From: Botryococcus braunii
Taxonomy: Eukaryota > Chlorophyta > Trebouxiophyceae
Reading direction: 5' to 3'
Assembly: GCA_002005505.1 (NCBI GenBank)
Contig: KV908436.1
Span: forward strand, 242,501-295,000
DNA length: 52,500 nt
The notes under the pieces are model-generated. The model ran no database searches and had not been told where the DNA came from. It saw only the letters and a list, made by a program, of their open reading frames with translations. Positions 1 to 29,942 of this stretch are shown in pieces; the stretch's first letter is position 1; each line of letters opens with the position of its first letter. The translations under genes were made by a program, and so were the position numbers.

Positions 1-83
<83 letters not shown>
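1..83. repeat. (AG)n microsatellite
   Basis: Pure AG dinucleotide run at the window edge, followed to about 200 by interrupted GAGGGA-type purine sequence. The array probably continues outside the window. Confidence 0.95.
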
Positions 84-87
<4 letters not shown>

Positions 88-206
88 GAGAGGGACCGAG
101 AGAGCGGGAGGGAGGGAGAGAAAGGGAGGGTGGAAGGGCAGAGAGGGAGAGGGAGAGGGAGAGGGAGAGGGAGAGGGAGTGAGGGGGAGAAAGGGGGGAG
201 AGAGAG

Positions 207-306
<100 letters not shown>

Positions 307-390
307 TGAGAGAGAGAGGGGGGGGGGAGGGGGGCAGAGATCGCTCGCGCGCGCTTGGGGGAGAGGGAGAGAGAAGAGGGGGGGGCAGGG

Positions 391-1083
391 AATAGGGGCA
401 TAAGCACATACATTAAATATTTGCTCGGAATCAAGCTAAGCATGTTCAACAATCCTTAAGGAAGCTTCAAGATCTGCGGCCACCTGGCCTGAAAGTACAG
501 CATTTCGGAAACAGCTTGCAGCTCTCCAAGGCCGGAAAGCCAGCAAAGGCAAACGTGCATACAGCAAAACTGGCCTTATTGCTACCCCAGCTGGTCGGCA
601 AATTGGCCAAATGGGTAATGCTTGGAGCGCTGGGCGGCCATTTTGGCGTTATAGGGCCAGAATCGACAACCCGCTGAGGGACCTACATAGGTGTGATGAA
701 CGACCGCTCCCCCGGGCATGCGAAGTCAAGCACAGTAAACAGAATAGACTGCATGACCGTAGCTTGTTTCAAGCTACCCTCTTTTTCTCATCAGTTTGTT
801 CCTTGGTTCTTTCACCTGACGTATCTCTCGGTTGACTGTGAACCTGATCACGTGCATGCTTTACCTCGTAGTCGGCATTTCTCGGCGGTACCCGTCCTGT
901 GGCAATGGAGTTCGATTTGGTTGTGTCAACAGCTGCAGTCCCAGAGAGGGAAACCGCAGGGTTGAACCTGTTTGCTGTGGACTGATCAAGATTTTCAGCG
1001 TTATTCGCGCCCTCTCAACACACTGAAAATCAGAATGACTGGGAGTTCATAACAAAGCGCTAAGCCTCAGAGAAGGCTCACTG
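391..1083. other. 5' flank of the FkbM gene, no gene seen
   Basis: Unique sequence of ordinary composition. Several short frames are open on the + strand but none shows a recognisable motif or good splice signals. It must contain the promoter and 5' UTR of the gene starting at 1084. No convincing TATA box was found. Confidence 0.4.
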
Positions 1084-12254
<11,171 letters not shown>

Positions 12255-12257
12255 CGC

Positions 12258-12402
12258 GGTGTTGAGGTGTCATAACGAGGTATTGAGCGGTCATGACGAG
12301 GTATTGAGCGGTCATGACGCGGTGTTGAGGTGTCAGGACGAAGAATTGAGGTGTCATGACGAGGTATTGAGGTGTCATGACGAGGTATTGAGGTATTTTC
12401 GG
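12258..12402. repeat. 20-21-bp minisatellite just past the FkbM stop codon
   Basis: About seven units of the type GGTGTCATGACGAGGTATTG, starting 4 bases after the stop codon. It therefore probably lies in the 3' UTR. Confidence 0.85.
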
Positions 12403-12506
12403 AGGGCTCCTCCTGGGCAGAAAGGCAAGGAAGCGCCTGTGGCCCAGTCGTGCCAGACGCGGGAAGAGCCGCTGACTCGCTCTTTTGCGCACAGGAGGGG
12501 CATCGA

Positions 12507-12655
12507 AAAAGGAAGGCCGCGGTTGCCTAACAAGGCATGCGGGTCAGACATGAGCAGGCCGCAGTTGCCTAACAAGGCCCATGGGTCAAAAATGAGCATG
12601 CCGAGGTTGCCTAACAGGGCATGAGGGTCAAATATGAGGAGGCCGAGGTTGAGGG
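12507..12655. repeat. about 39-bp minisatellite, 3-4 copies
   Basis: Units built on GCCGCGGTTGCCTAACAAGG followed by GGTCA...ATGAGCA. The last unit is diverged. Confidence 0.8.
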
Positions 12656-12817
12656 ACAAGGGGTGCTGCCGGAAATCAGGAAGTCGCGCTCTGAGCTGGG
12701 GCTGGAAGCCGAGCCGGAAGTGGAACTGGAAGTGAGTGTATGCGTGCTGTTAGCAAGGCAGCGAAGAAGGGCACAGGGTGATTGGGCCCTTCTTAAGCCT
12801 TCTTGGTTTCTCAACAG

Positions 12818-12902
12818 TAGTTACTAATTGGTAGATACTTAGTAGGAATTACTGATTAGTAGCTACTTAGTAGTTACTAATTGGTGGATTCCTGGTTACT
12901 AA
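12818..12902. repeat. short AT-rich repeat (TTACTAATTGGT type)
   Basis: Interspersed AGTAGTTACTAATTGGT and TACTTAGTAG units, three to four partial copies. Confidence 0.6.
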
Positions 12903-13673
12903 ACTTGGTTCATGGGATGGGATGGACCCACTTGTATGTGGTGGGCTTGGGGTGCTGTACCCCAAGCCCGCCACTCCTGGGTCTGCGAAAGGAGTGATTG
13001 ATTAGAAACGCGGGCGACCGCAACAACGCGGGCGCGGATGCAAATGCAGGCTTGCAGCATGAATCCGCGCACGGGGCGTTTGGACAACCTGCAGTTGCAC
13101 GTGATCGCATGTCTGAGACTGGGTTGCCTGGCCAGGCAATGGCCATTGGATGGTGCCTTGTGAACATGGCACTTGCCACAACCCTTGAAGAGAGGAGAGA
13201 AGGGCATACTGAACGTCCTGTTCGTCTTTGTGCAAAGCAATGTAATTCGATTGTGTTCAGGCCGGAAGTCGTGTGCTGCGAAAACCAACCCCTTCCAGAA
13301 GAGGGAGGGGGCGCGAGAGGGCTTGTGGGCGGGCCAAAGGGCCTGCTGGCAGGAGGGCGGACTGGGAGGAGGGTGGGGCGGGGGGGGGGGGGAGGAGAGG
13401 AGTGCGGGACGATGGCAGGGAGGGAGGGAGGAATGGCAAGAGGGAGGGGAGTGGAGGCGGGGTTGGGAGAGAGGGACGGAGGGAAGGAGAGAGGGTGGGA
13501 GAGCGGGAGGGCGGCCGGGCGGGAGGGAGAGAGGGAGGCCTGGGATGGACGATGGAGTGGGTGGGTGCACAGTTGGAGTTAGGAGACAAGTTTATTGGCG
13601 CGTGTGTATCCCCACCGAAGGTAAGTAGGGCACGGGCGGAGGGCAATTCGCCATGTGCGGCGTGCGTTCGTGC
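12903..13673. other. unassigned sequence with long purine tract
   Basis: No gene recognised. A G/A-rich tract spans about 13300-13550. A strong splice-donor-like site (CCGAAG then GTAAGTAG) occurs at about 13620 on the + strand, so an exon of an unidentified + strand gene may end here. Its upstream frame could not be fixed. Confidence 0.35.
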
Positions 13674-14896
<1,223 letters not shown>

Positions 14897-15004
14897 GTGT
14901 GTGTGTGTGTGCACTGGCCGGCACACGCGGGGAGAAACTTGCATTGAAACCAGTACATATGATACACTATTCAGACCCCGTGAGGGCTTAATACCACGCC
15001 ACAG

Positions 15005-15210
15005 ACGACCTGGAACGCGTGGGTGTGGAGATACTTCGACCCCGAATTTAGGCACTGCGTTCTTCATTGCCTCGAACTCGACACTGTCCCTCCCGCTTTG
15101 CAGAGGGTGTACTTCATTTCCAGGTGTTCCAGCCGATCTGCTGGAAGGACCACGTCTACATGATAGTGCCTGATCAACAGCGAGCTTTTGCAACACCTGA
15201 GATCTTGCAG
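15005..15210 (+). other. candidate exon(s) of an unidentified + strand gene
   Basis: Two alternative coding readings share a TTTCCAG/GTG junction at 15123. One runs 15005-15123 (W-rich, starting TTWNAWVWRYFDPEF and ending before GTGTTC). The other runs 15124-15209 (VFQPICWKDHVYMIVPDQQ). Both lack stops and read like globular protein, but they are in different frames and neither matches a family I recognise. Upstream exons were not found. Confidence 0.3.
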
Positions 15211-15321
15211 GGTCGCGACACAAACCGCTCCAGTTGTACCTCGGCCGAGGACTAATACCTTTTCTGGCTCACCTTTTGAAGGGAGGGAAAAGCCGGGGTG
15301 TGAGCGAGTCTCAATTCGCGT

Positions 15322-16128
15322 GTGTGACGGGCCGGATGGTGGAGGAATGTGTGACGGGCCGGATGGTGGCAAAATGTGTGGCGGGCCGGATGGTGGCAGA
15401 ATGTGTGGCGGGCCGGATGGTGGCAGAATGTGTGGCGGGCCGGATGGTGGCAGAATGTGTGGCGGGCCGGATGGTGGCAGAATGTGTGGCGGGCCGGATG
15501 GTGGTAGAATGTGTGACGTGTCGGATGGTGGTAGAATGTGTGACGTGTTGGATGGTGGTAGAATGTGTGACGTGTCGGATGGTGGCAGAATGTGTGGCGG
15601 GCCGGATGGTGGTAGAATGTGTGACGTGTCGGATGGTGGTAGAATGTGTGACGTGTCGGATGGTGGTAGAATGTGTGACGTGTCAGATGGTGGTAGAATG
15701 TGTGACGTGTCGGATGGTGGTAGAATGTGTGACGTGTCGGATGGTGGCAGAATGTGTGGCGGGCCGGATGGTGGTAGAATGTGTGACGTGTCAGATGGTG
15801 GTAGAATGTGTGACGTGTCGGATGGTGGTAGAATGTGTGACGTGTCGGATGGTGGCAGAATGTGTGGCGGGCCGGATGGTGGTAGAATGTGTGACGTGTC
15901 AGATGGTGGTAGAATGTGTGACGTGTCGGATGGTGGTAGAATGTGTGACGTGTCGGATGGTGGCAGAATGTGTGGCGGGCCGGATGGTGGTAGAATGTGT
16001 GACGTGTCGGATGGTGGTAGAATGTGTGGCGGGCCGGATGGTGGTAGAATGTGTGACGTGTCGGATGGTGGTAAAATGTGTGACAGGCCGGATGGTTGTA
16101 GATTCTGTGACGGGCCGGATGTGAGTCG
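15322..16128. repeat. 27-bp minisatellite, about 30 units, with higher-order structure
   Basis: Because the unit is 27 bp, the frame stays open and encodes nine-residue repeats, alternating CGGPDGGRM and CDVSDGGRM types. Two + frames are open throughout. Unit order: two CDGP, five CGGP, three CDVS/L, one CGGP, five CDVS. Then a four-unit 108-bp block (one CGGP plus three CDVS) is repeated, with the first CDVS of each block carrying the same TCA variant. There is no evidence of translation. Confidence 0.95.
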
Positions 16129-16353
16129 AGGAAGGATAATGATAAGAATATACGGTGGTTACATTTGGTGATTCATGTGTAAGGGGAACACCTCTCAACT
16201 TCCTGAGTAGTAGAACTGGCATCGAGTCCATTCCCCCAGTAGTAGAGCTGGGAATGGAGTCAATGCAGTGGCCGCTGAAAGCACCGTCGCTTGTTCGAGG
16301 AGGTACTGCGGTGCACATCCTACCATGTATCAAATATAAATAGATACAGGTAT

Positions 16354-16665
16354 TCACCTTTTACCTTTGAATGGATCTGATTCTGATGAGATCAACACTG
16401 CATGCAAGTGCATTCGGCGCCTGTTGTTTGTGTGCAACAGCATGTGTTGCATGTTCACAAGCCACTCGCAGGATGGTCCATACAAGCATCCATTCTGTAG
16501 TCCGTCTGCAAAGATATGCAGTGGGCAACCGGAGAGCTGGAAGCGTGTGACTCCCAGCTCATCGGCCTTCCATAGATCACTCAGGTCTTCTAGCTGGAAG
16601 ATCTGAGAGCACCGGTGAGAGTACCTCAGCTGCAGCCTGCGTCTGCATTTCCTAAATAGGGACAT
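16354..16665 (-). CDS. hypothetical protein, 103 aa
   Basis: ATG-initiated open frame, basic N-terminus (FRKCRRR) and several Cys and His residues. No family recognised and no splice sites assigned. It could be chance, or a terminal exon of a larger - strand gene. Confidence 0.22.
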   Translation of the reverse strand: MSLFRKCRRRLQLRYSHRCSQIFQLEDLSDLWKADELGVTRFQLSGCPLHIFADGLQNGCLYGPSCEWLVNMQHMLLHTNNRRRMHLHAVLISSESDPFKGKR

Positions 16666-18452
16666 GCTCGCTCGGACAGACCCAACCCCCTGCTACATAT
16701 GACTTGTATTCCTACCCTCTGCATCTTCTCGGAATCCCGTCTGCAGATTATAAAAATATATTGCTGGCCACGCAGACAGTGTGGGGCTCTGCCCGACACG
16801 ACATGCGTTTTCAAGATATCACAGCCCGCAAATGCAGTTGCCTCAGAGGTCTAGAATTCTGTCACTGCATTCTGTGGTAGAATTCTAGTCGCTTATGACG
16901 CTTTTGAACCCACGTGGTTCTTGCGTACCTTGCCACCTGGGATGCACACGCGTCAAAGTGGGCAATTAAAGAGTGTGCATCAATAACTGATTACCCACTG
17001 AGCAGTACAATATGGCAAGCTAGCGCTCCGTCCTCGTGAATGACGCAAATCGTCTCGACTAATCCTGACTGCCCCAAGCTGGAAACATATGAAACGCAGG
17101 GGACTCGAGTAAAACCTTAAGCTTCTAATTGTGCCTGCTTCTGCCGGTCCCGATAAGTCAATCATGGGACAGCCATGGCCACGGTGGAGGTGCCCTTCAA
17201 ATTTCAAAGCGGCGCCCAATGTGGTTTGATCTGCGGAAGTTGAGACCGCCTATTCGAGCTCAACATATAATACTATATATTCTGCGCCCTAAATAGGGGC
17301 AGATGTTTGCGTGTTGCAACTGTTTCTCAGCCGCATTCCAAATCAAGCAGCTCGACTTGGTATCCCTAAAGACCATGTGCGTTACTGAAGATACTAACTA
17401 CCATGTGACTACAATGCAACATAAGGCCTGATACCTTATAAGGCCTCACCCTCTCCGTATTCAACATACGCCTTTGCAGACCACCGTCCACGGCATTGCT
17501 GGTACAGCTGTGGTAGAATATGGACTCCTTATTAACCACGTGACCGCTCCCATGGCACCTACATGAGAATGGGGGGAATCCCCTCGTCCCTTAATCACGT
17601 GCAGCAGGAAATCTTTCACTTACGACACACACGGAGGAGCCCATATTCAGCCCGATAAGCACTGAGCTAAGTGCTTATGTCCTAATTAGGACATGCCTGA
17701 GGAGGAGTCTCCATAAGCACGATGGATGTACATAGCTGCCAGTGTTAGTTATAAGGAGGACTCCTAATCAGGACTCCTCCCACGTGAGAGGAGTGCAGCC
17801 TTACAGTGCAGCCTCACAGTGCCCCTTGGAGCGGTCCTAACTAAGAGGCGGTCCAGGATACAAATATGCTAGACCTTGCCTTTATAAAGATATTTAATTA
17901 AATGTCTTCCTATATGCTGGAGTGCGTGACCCGGCAGTGTGTTCAATGATACGACCAGCGATCAGCTTGTGGTGGAGGCAAAAAAAATAAAAAGGCGCGC
18001 CCGATAAAAACCTCTACAGAAACCGACGCAATATTCTATCATTAGCCGGCACAGATGACTCTGCTCCTTGAACATGGCGAAATTAAGATAAATCCATGCT
18101 TGAAAACGTCTGTATTGCATGCACCACTTCGTGCGTACAACATATGGTAGGGCAATTTAAATGTAGGACAAGTTCATCCTCGACTTTCTGACCCCCAGTA
18201 GACGCCATCCTGAAAACATGAGAGACCTGATGATGACCATCACGTCAGGCGTACACCATGTTCAGCACCCGGATTTTTCCATGCAAAGATGCAAACATCG
18301 GGCCTACAACATGACGTACCCACCATGATGTACAGCACCCATATGTTTTTATGCACCGGCGACGCTCCAGGCAACAAGTGCTTGTTGCCTGAAGTACTGG
18401 TACCTATACTTTTTACTTATGGATTCGGGGGCATAGGCCCCTGTACTGAATT
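16666..18452. other. unassigned intergenic DNA
   Basis: No coding region recognised. There are several imperfect palindromes: CTAGAATTCT-type at about 16850-16885, and AGGACTCC/GGAGTCCT-type at about 17690-17780. An LTR-like stretch with TTTATAAAG lies at about 17880-17960. No TG/CA boundaries with a target duplication were found, so no element is claimed. Confidence 0.35.
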
Positions 18453-18606
18453 ACTAGTACATACAGTACGCAAGAACTAGTACGTACAGTATGTACGAAC
18501 TAGTACGTAAAGTACGTAAGAACTAGTACGTTCAGTACGTAAGAACTAGTACGTACAGTACGTAAGGACTGGTACGTACAGTACGTAAGAACTAGTAGGT
18601 ACAGTA
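18453..18606. repeat. 23-bp tandem repeat rich in GTAC palindromes
   Basis: About 6.7 copies of a 23-bp unit, ACTAGTACGTACAGTACGTA plus AGA. Each copy holds ACTAGT and two TACGTA-like palindromes. Confidence 0.9.
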
Positions 18607-19240
18607 GAGGTACACCCTCTACTGCCACCCGGGCCACTCTTCTTTTAGAATACACATTGGCCATTTTCCGTATTTGCTTTTTACACCCTTCGCAGACCCC
18701 ACCATGGTGGAGCCTTTTGCAGTAGGCTATAGTAGCTGCCTAGCTACTGTAGTCAACGGGTAGGCATCTCGGAGCCGCAGGACTGCTCTCCTGACACAGC
18801 GACAGCTCGTTCTTTCTTTCGTTCTTTCTTAACGTGGGCAGTCCAAACCGCCTTCGAAAAAGAGCTTCCCACGTGTTCTACATACAAACCACATGACCCA
18901 TTCACAACACACATATATAGTTATACGCTTTCGACCCCAAATTCCTTCAACCGATCAAACTACATCGGCTTCTGACTCGGCCGCAGTCCCCCCCCCCCCG
19001 GGGGGCTGCCCCTTCCCTTCCCTTAACAGATTGTTGCCGTTTGCGCCCTCTTATAAAATGTCATACCTTATATAAGTATGGTACTGTAGTACTACAGCAG
19101 TACTAGTACCACCGGCTCATGCACACTTCAAACGTATGTTCAGTACAAGCTTAAAAGCTCTGGCAGACCCAATTTGCGACATGTTGGCAAACTCGTTCTA
19201 ATTCATCCCACAGCCCCCGATCGGCGGGATGACCTCTCGC

Positions 19241-19384
19241 ATGATCTTGTAATCTCAAGATCACGTCACAGCTGGAGATGTCTAGAGATCACGTGACGTC
19301 TCGAGATCTCTAGAGATTGAGTGACAGCTTGTGATCTCAGGATCACGTGACAGCTTGCGATCTGTAGAGATCACGTGACAGCTC
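19241..19384. repeat. tandem repeat with CACGTG boxes
   Basis: Three to four diverged units of about 35-50 bp built on AGAGATCACGTGACAGCT. It contains CACGTG or near-CACGTG palindromes and AGATCT-like palindromes. Confidence 0.75.
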
Positions 19385-19801
19385 AGCTCGCCCTGCAGGC
19401 GAGACTTCCTCAACGAAGCACGGCTGCCACACCTCAAAATCTTTGAAGGAGTCCCAGCTTTGGCGATGCATCCCACATGTCGATATAGCTGGACGTCCTG
19501 CAGATACACGTAGCATGCCTTCCTGAATTCTCAACAGGGCGGGACGGGGCGCCACGTCTGGGCCCACGTGTCCAGCAAGCAGATGTGATACAGCTGTACA
19601 GTTAGTATCCAGGTACAACTCGACAGCTGTATCCCAGACGCTCTTGTCATCCGTCAATTGATCAATTGATCGAACTTCAGCAGAGGTTTCACTTGAGAGA
19701 AGATGCGGAGGATTGAACAAGGCGACCGCCGCCCCTTGACCGAGAGAAAAGTGTGGGTGCATATCCCAGCTGACAGCGAGGATAACACAGTCCAACCCCA
19801 T
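19343..19801 (-). CDS. hypothetical protein, 152 aa
   Basis: ATG-initiated frame (MGLDCVILAVSW...). The central part (about residues 30-120) has ordinary globular composition and the last 15-20 residues run into the CACGTG repeat. No family recognised. It could be an exon of an unresolved - strand gene. Confidence 0.3.
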   Translation of the reverse strand: MGLDCVILAVSWDMHPHFSLGQGAAVALFNPPHLLSSETSAEVRSIDQLTDDKSVWDTAVELYLDTNCTAVSHLLAGHVGPDVAPRPALLRIQEGMLRVSAGRPAISTCGMHRQSWDSFKDFEVWQPCFVEEVSPAGRAELSRDLYRSQAVT

Positions 19802-20004
19802 CGAGCAAGATCTCGCAAAAGCTCGTTACCGCGAACACGTGCCTGCGTGGACATGTGCCGGGGCGTGGCGGGCGTAGAAATTCCACTGGAACCGACAGTT
19901 GACTGTACGTTGCAAACACCGTTGCCTCACAAAGGAGGCGTTTGCAGCCTCTTTGATAAGAATATTCCTATTCGTTAGCTAATTTGTATTTGCTAATAAT
20001 AACA

Positions 20005-20048
20005 CGAATAAGAATATAGCCCGAAACTTGGGGCTATATTCTTATTCG
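20005..20048. other. perfect 18-bp inverted repeat (hairpin)
   Basis: Arms CGAATAAGAATATAGCCC and its exact reverse complement are separated by the 8-base loop GAAACTTG. A related AAGAATATTCCTATTCG sequence lies just upstream (about 19957). It could be a small foldback or MITE remnant, or a structured RNA element. Confidence 0.8.
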
Positions 20049-20153
20049 CCTTAAATAAGGCATCAACACTGAGACTTTAAGACATTAATTAAGGCATCAA
20101 CACTGTCCAGACACGCACAGGTCCAACACGTCCCAATTCCCAAACACATTCGA

Positions 20154-20783
20154 ATGCAAATCAACTCTGCGCGACCCCGCAAATCTACTTCAATTCCGGT
20201 ACGTCGCTGGCAAGATGCCTGGCTCGCTCTCGATGACAAGAGAAACAAGCTGCAGGCGCCAGAACTAGTCGCCTCAAGTGCCCTTCGCAGCCGCTTCGAC
20301 CGCAAAATCACAAAGCTTCGCGATTTTCAAACATCGTCCAAGGCCACGCATGTGTACACATGTTTAAAAAAAATATATGTACAAATTTGGGCAACCCCGC
20401 AAACCCACTCCGATCCCCTGGCTATAAAGGCCAAGGTACCTGACCCTGAAGGTACCTCTCCTTCACGACAACAGCAATCAGGAAATATGAGGGTCAAACG
20501 TTCACGGGCCGCTGACAGAGACGGGGGACACGGAGGAGTGCCATGCCCCACACCACCCGTCTTCGACGCCCAGCAGCCTGATCAGGCTCGTGGAGTGAAA
20601 CTGCGGAGCTTGTTTAGGATCATAAACAAGTTCAGCACTTCACTCTCAAGACGAGAAACTTCTCTTCGTCGCGTGCCTCAAGAACTTTCCAAATGGGTGC
20701 CACTTGAGAAGCCCAGATGCTGCACGACCGAGAGAATTGCCAAGAAAAGGTCGGCAAACCAGGGACTCCGTCTTTTTAGGTAA
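20154..20783 (+). CDS. hypothetical basic protein, 209 aa
   Basis: ATG-initiated frame, rich in Arg, Lys and Ser, with no recognised domain and no homopolymer or repeat basis. Length makes it noticeable but coding status is unsupported beyond openness. It lies downstream of the - strand membrane-protein gene. Confidence 0.22.
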   Translation: MQINSARPRKSTSIPVRRWQDAWLALDDKRNKLQAPELVASSALRSRFDRKITKLRDFQTSSKATHVYTCLKKIYVQIWATPQTHSDPLAIKAKVPDPEGTSPSRQQQSGNMRVKRSRAADRDGGHGGVPCPTPPVFDAQQPDQARGVKLRSLFRIINKFSTSLSRRETSLRRVPQELSKWVPLEKPRCCTTERIAKKRSANQGLRLFR

Positions 20784-21308
20784 GCCCGAAGTGTGCCTAT
20801 AGAGGACATAGGAAAGATCCACCAGCGATTACACCATTCGTAACACACAAGTCAGTTGGGAGGGCCAGGACACGCCTGGACGCCCAGGCTTGGATATGCA
20901 GCGTGACAGCCGCGATATGAAAATTTCCAGACGTGATTAAAGGTCAAAGTTCCAGATGCTTAAGTACTGGGGTAATGATAGGCTCGGGGCAGGGACCAAT
21001 GCAGCAAGGACCCGTGGCTGTTTAAAGCCGTGGTGGTCGTTAATCTTGAGCACCTGCATGCCTGAAAAATCGAACGGTACTTCCGAGAAAATCCAAGCCC
21101 CAACACGATCGCTTCGCCCCTCCAAGGCCTGCGGGTGTCCAGACATAGACGTTCGAACAGAACTTCTATCACATAAGTGAAAACATCTGATCCCACGGGC
21201 ATCCCGAAGCACCGACGACATTTCTTGAAATTTGACCAAAATGGCATTTTTTATCAAAAATATGGGCAGATCCGGGCTCTCCAGGTTTGGAAATCAGCTT
21301 GTCGGAAG
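20784..21308. other. unassigned intergenic DNA
   Basis: Short frames are open on both strands but no motif is seen. It may hold the 3' UTR, or further unrecognised exons, of the - strand gene ending near 21309. Confidence 0.3.
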
Positions 21309-27931
<6,623 letters not shown>

Positions 27932-28483
27932 CTGAACCCCCGAGTTCCCAGTCTCAAATTGAGAATCCGCTGAGACATGATGAAATGCCCATGCCTACCC
28001 TTGCTCCTATTCTTCATCCTTCCCTCCAATCTCCCTAAGCCCGGTCAAAGAAGAAATGCGGTGAAAGAAGACATAATGACCCAAACAACGCTGCACTGTC
28101 TGGATGAGTAAGGGACGGCAGACAATAAGGATCACTTGTTTCGGATCCGTCAGTTCAAAGGGACATTGAAGCTCTAGCCGATGGTGCGAGGTGTTGAAGG
28201 CCGTAAGGAGCGGATGGACCCCATAAGTAAATTAGCTGACAAAAATTCTAGTCATCACAACGGGCAACGTGCAACATCAAAAATGCATTTCTTGCGGGTA
28301 CCTAACCCAATGCTGGATCGACCATTGACAGTGTCTGAAAACCTTTAAATTAAATAAAGCTCGAAGAAGACAGGATGCTCTAGAAAGACAAACATCAAAA
28401 CCAAAGTGGGTTCCAGGACTAACAGGCGTTGATATCATCTGCAAGCAGAAGGGAAGTGGACTGGCCCTGGCGCTTTCGGTCTA

Positions 28484-29314
28484 TTAAGGAGGGGCTACTG
28501 AACTCCATGGGGCAGGAGGACACCTGGGGGAGGGGCAAAACTCCATGACAGCCCCTGCTCTCACAGCTGAGTCCACCGCGGCTGTGGTACAATGCAGAAT
28601 ACCAATCTTGTAATCTCGTTTCAGCAGGTTTCCCACAAATCCCAGATGCACGTAGCCAGGGCTCCCTCCATTGAGAATGACACTTGCACTGACCCAGCAC
28701 ACAGCCGACTCAGCTTGACAGTCCTCAGACTGGAAAAGAAATTCGAGGGTCAAGAGCATATCTAGCTTTGGCCAAAACTTCCAACCTCCTTGCAATAGTT
28801 GGGCACAAGACCATGAATCTTCCCTCATGGACAGGCAACGACTGTGTAATTTAGCACATACCACGACAGCATATTCACAATCAAGAATGCCGTATTTCAA
28901 CCAAAATATGACCCGAACCACGGTGGGCTTGGGAACAGCCACGGATACAGGAGACTCTTTGCGACGTGCGGAGATAGCCACACTGGCCCACGAAGCGTAG
29001 TCACACCGCATGTACACAAGGTCGTCTCTTCCGAAAATGTATCTGAAGGCTTCGTGCTGGGTCGCGTCCCCGTCAGTGATCCTCTCCAGTTGCTCTCTAA
29101 GGAACATTGCCATGGCTTGCAGACATCCCCGCTTCGTTTCATCTTCAGAATTTGTTCGCCCCGTACGGGCGCCCGGCAGTGGCTCTGAATAGTTGTTCTT
29201 GTCGGCTTCGTGATCTGGACCACGGATGCGTCCCGCCAGACCGTCACTCTCGCTCATGCCCACTAAATCCACTTTATGAACAACTTGAAATCTGAGACCC
29301 TCATTGCTATCCAT
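28484..29314 (-). CDS. hypothetical protein, one or two exons
   Basis: ATG at 29314. The whole 276-codon frame is open, but it contains a strong 132-bp intron candidate, 28861-28730 (GTATGT donor, TTTCTTTTCCAG acceptor, length divisible by 3). Splicing gives exons 29314-28862 and 28729-28484 and 232 residues. The N-terminal 80 residues are polar and acidic. Later segments are more hydrophobic (VVRVIFWLKYGILDCEYAVV; YVHLGFVGN). No family recognised. A donor at the AVDSA codons near 28570 (CT then GTGAGA) leaves open that it continues into the 27931 exon, but the phases do not match directly. The region 28030-28480 shows nothing else. Confidence 0.5.
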   Translation of the reverse strand: MDSNEGLRFQVVHKVDLVGMSESDGLAGRIRGPDHEADKNNYSEPLPGARTGRTNSEDETKRGCLQAMAMFLREQLERITDGDATQHEAFRYIFGRDDLVYMRCDYASWASVAISARRKESPVSVAVPKPTVVRVIFWLKYGILDCEYAVVVCAKLHSRCLSMREDSWSCAQLLQGGWKFWPKLDMLLTLEFLFQSEDCQAESAVCWVSASVILNGGSPGYVHLGFVGNLLKRDYKIGILHCTTAAVDSAVRAGAVMEFCPSPRCPPAPWSSVAPP

Positions 29315-29942
29315 CTTGGTAAAACACTCCCGTATGCTTGAGTCTGCTTATCTTGCTGTCTGAGCCAGGTTGCCAAAAAATTGGACAATACGGTACTTCA
29401 CTTTATGTCGGACCCCAATCGGGGCTTTTCGCCGACTCCAAGCTTTACGACACGGCCCACGGAGTCCCAGGACCCAGGGCGCACGGAGCCTGGGACACAG
29501 CGATGTGGCAATAGGGGCCCTCCGAAAGCGTGTGAAGGGCCTTTTGTGCTTAAAAAGCCCACAGAAAGGCGGAGCTAGGTAACTGCCTGCAGGATTTAAA
29601 GGGAAACGTGACATACATGAGTCTCGTGTGGGTGTGCGGCTATGACAGGCTTCACTCTTTATACTTAAAGCGGAGTTATTTAGGTGGTTGTGGAGCCCAC
29701 CTTTTACACCGGTTACCAACAATAGGCAGTCTCGTTGGGGGGGTCGGGGAAGGGCGCGTGCTTACCACCGAGAGTCTTCTTAGCTCCTCTTCTCCTGAGA
29801 GTAAACTCTTCCTAGTCTTTAAAAGTGCGTGGATTCATGCTCATGTGGCTGGACAGATGTAACTTCTTCTGCCTTACAAGAGTGGGGTAAGAAAGACCAG
29901 CCAAATGTTCAAGTGCTTGAACCCCAATGTTTCAAGCTATGG
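29315..29942. other. intergenic, holds one copy of the dispersed 35-bp element
   Basis: Upstream flank of the - strand gene at 29314. No coding sequence recognised. It contains the dispersed element at 29631-29670. Confidence 0.4.
29631..29670 (+). repeat. dispersed 35-bp element, copy 1
   Basis: GGTGTGCGGCTATGACAGG continuing as CTTCACTCTTTATACTTAAA. It differs from copy 2 at a few positions. Confidence 0.8.

Noticed and set aside
15322..16128. 27-bp array as a CRISPR array
   Set aside because: Units are contiguous with no spacers, and the DNA is eukaryotic.
17500..17970. Possible solo LTR with TTTATAAAG
   Set aside because: No TG/CA ends with matching flanks and no second copy in the window.
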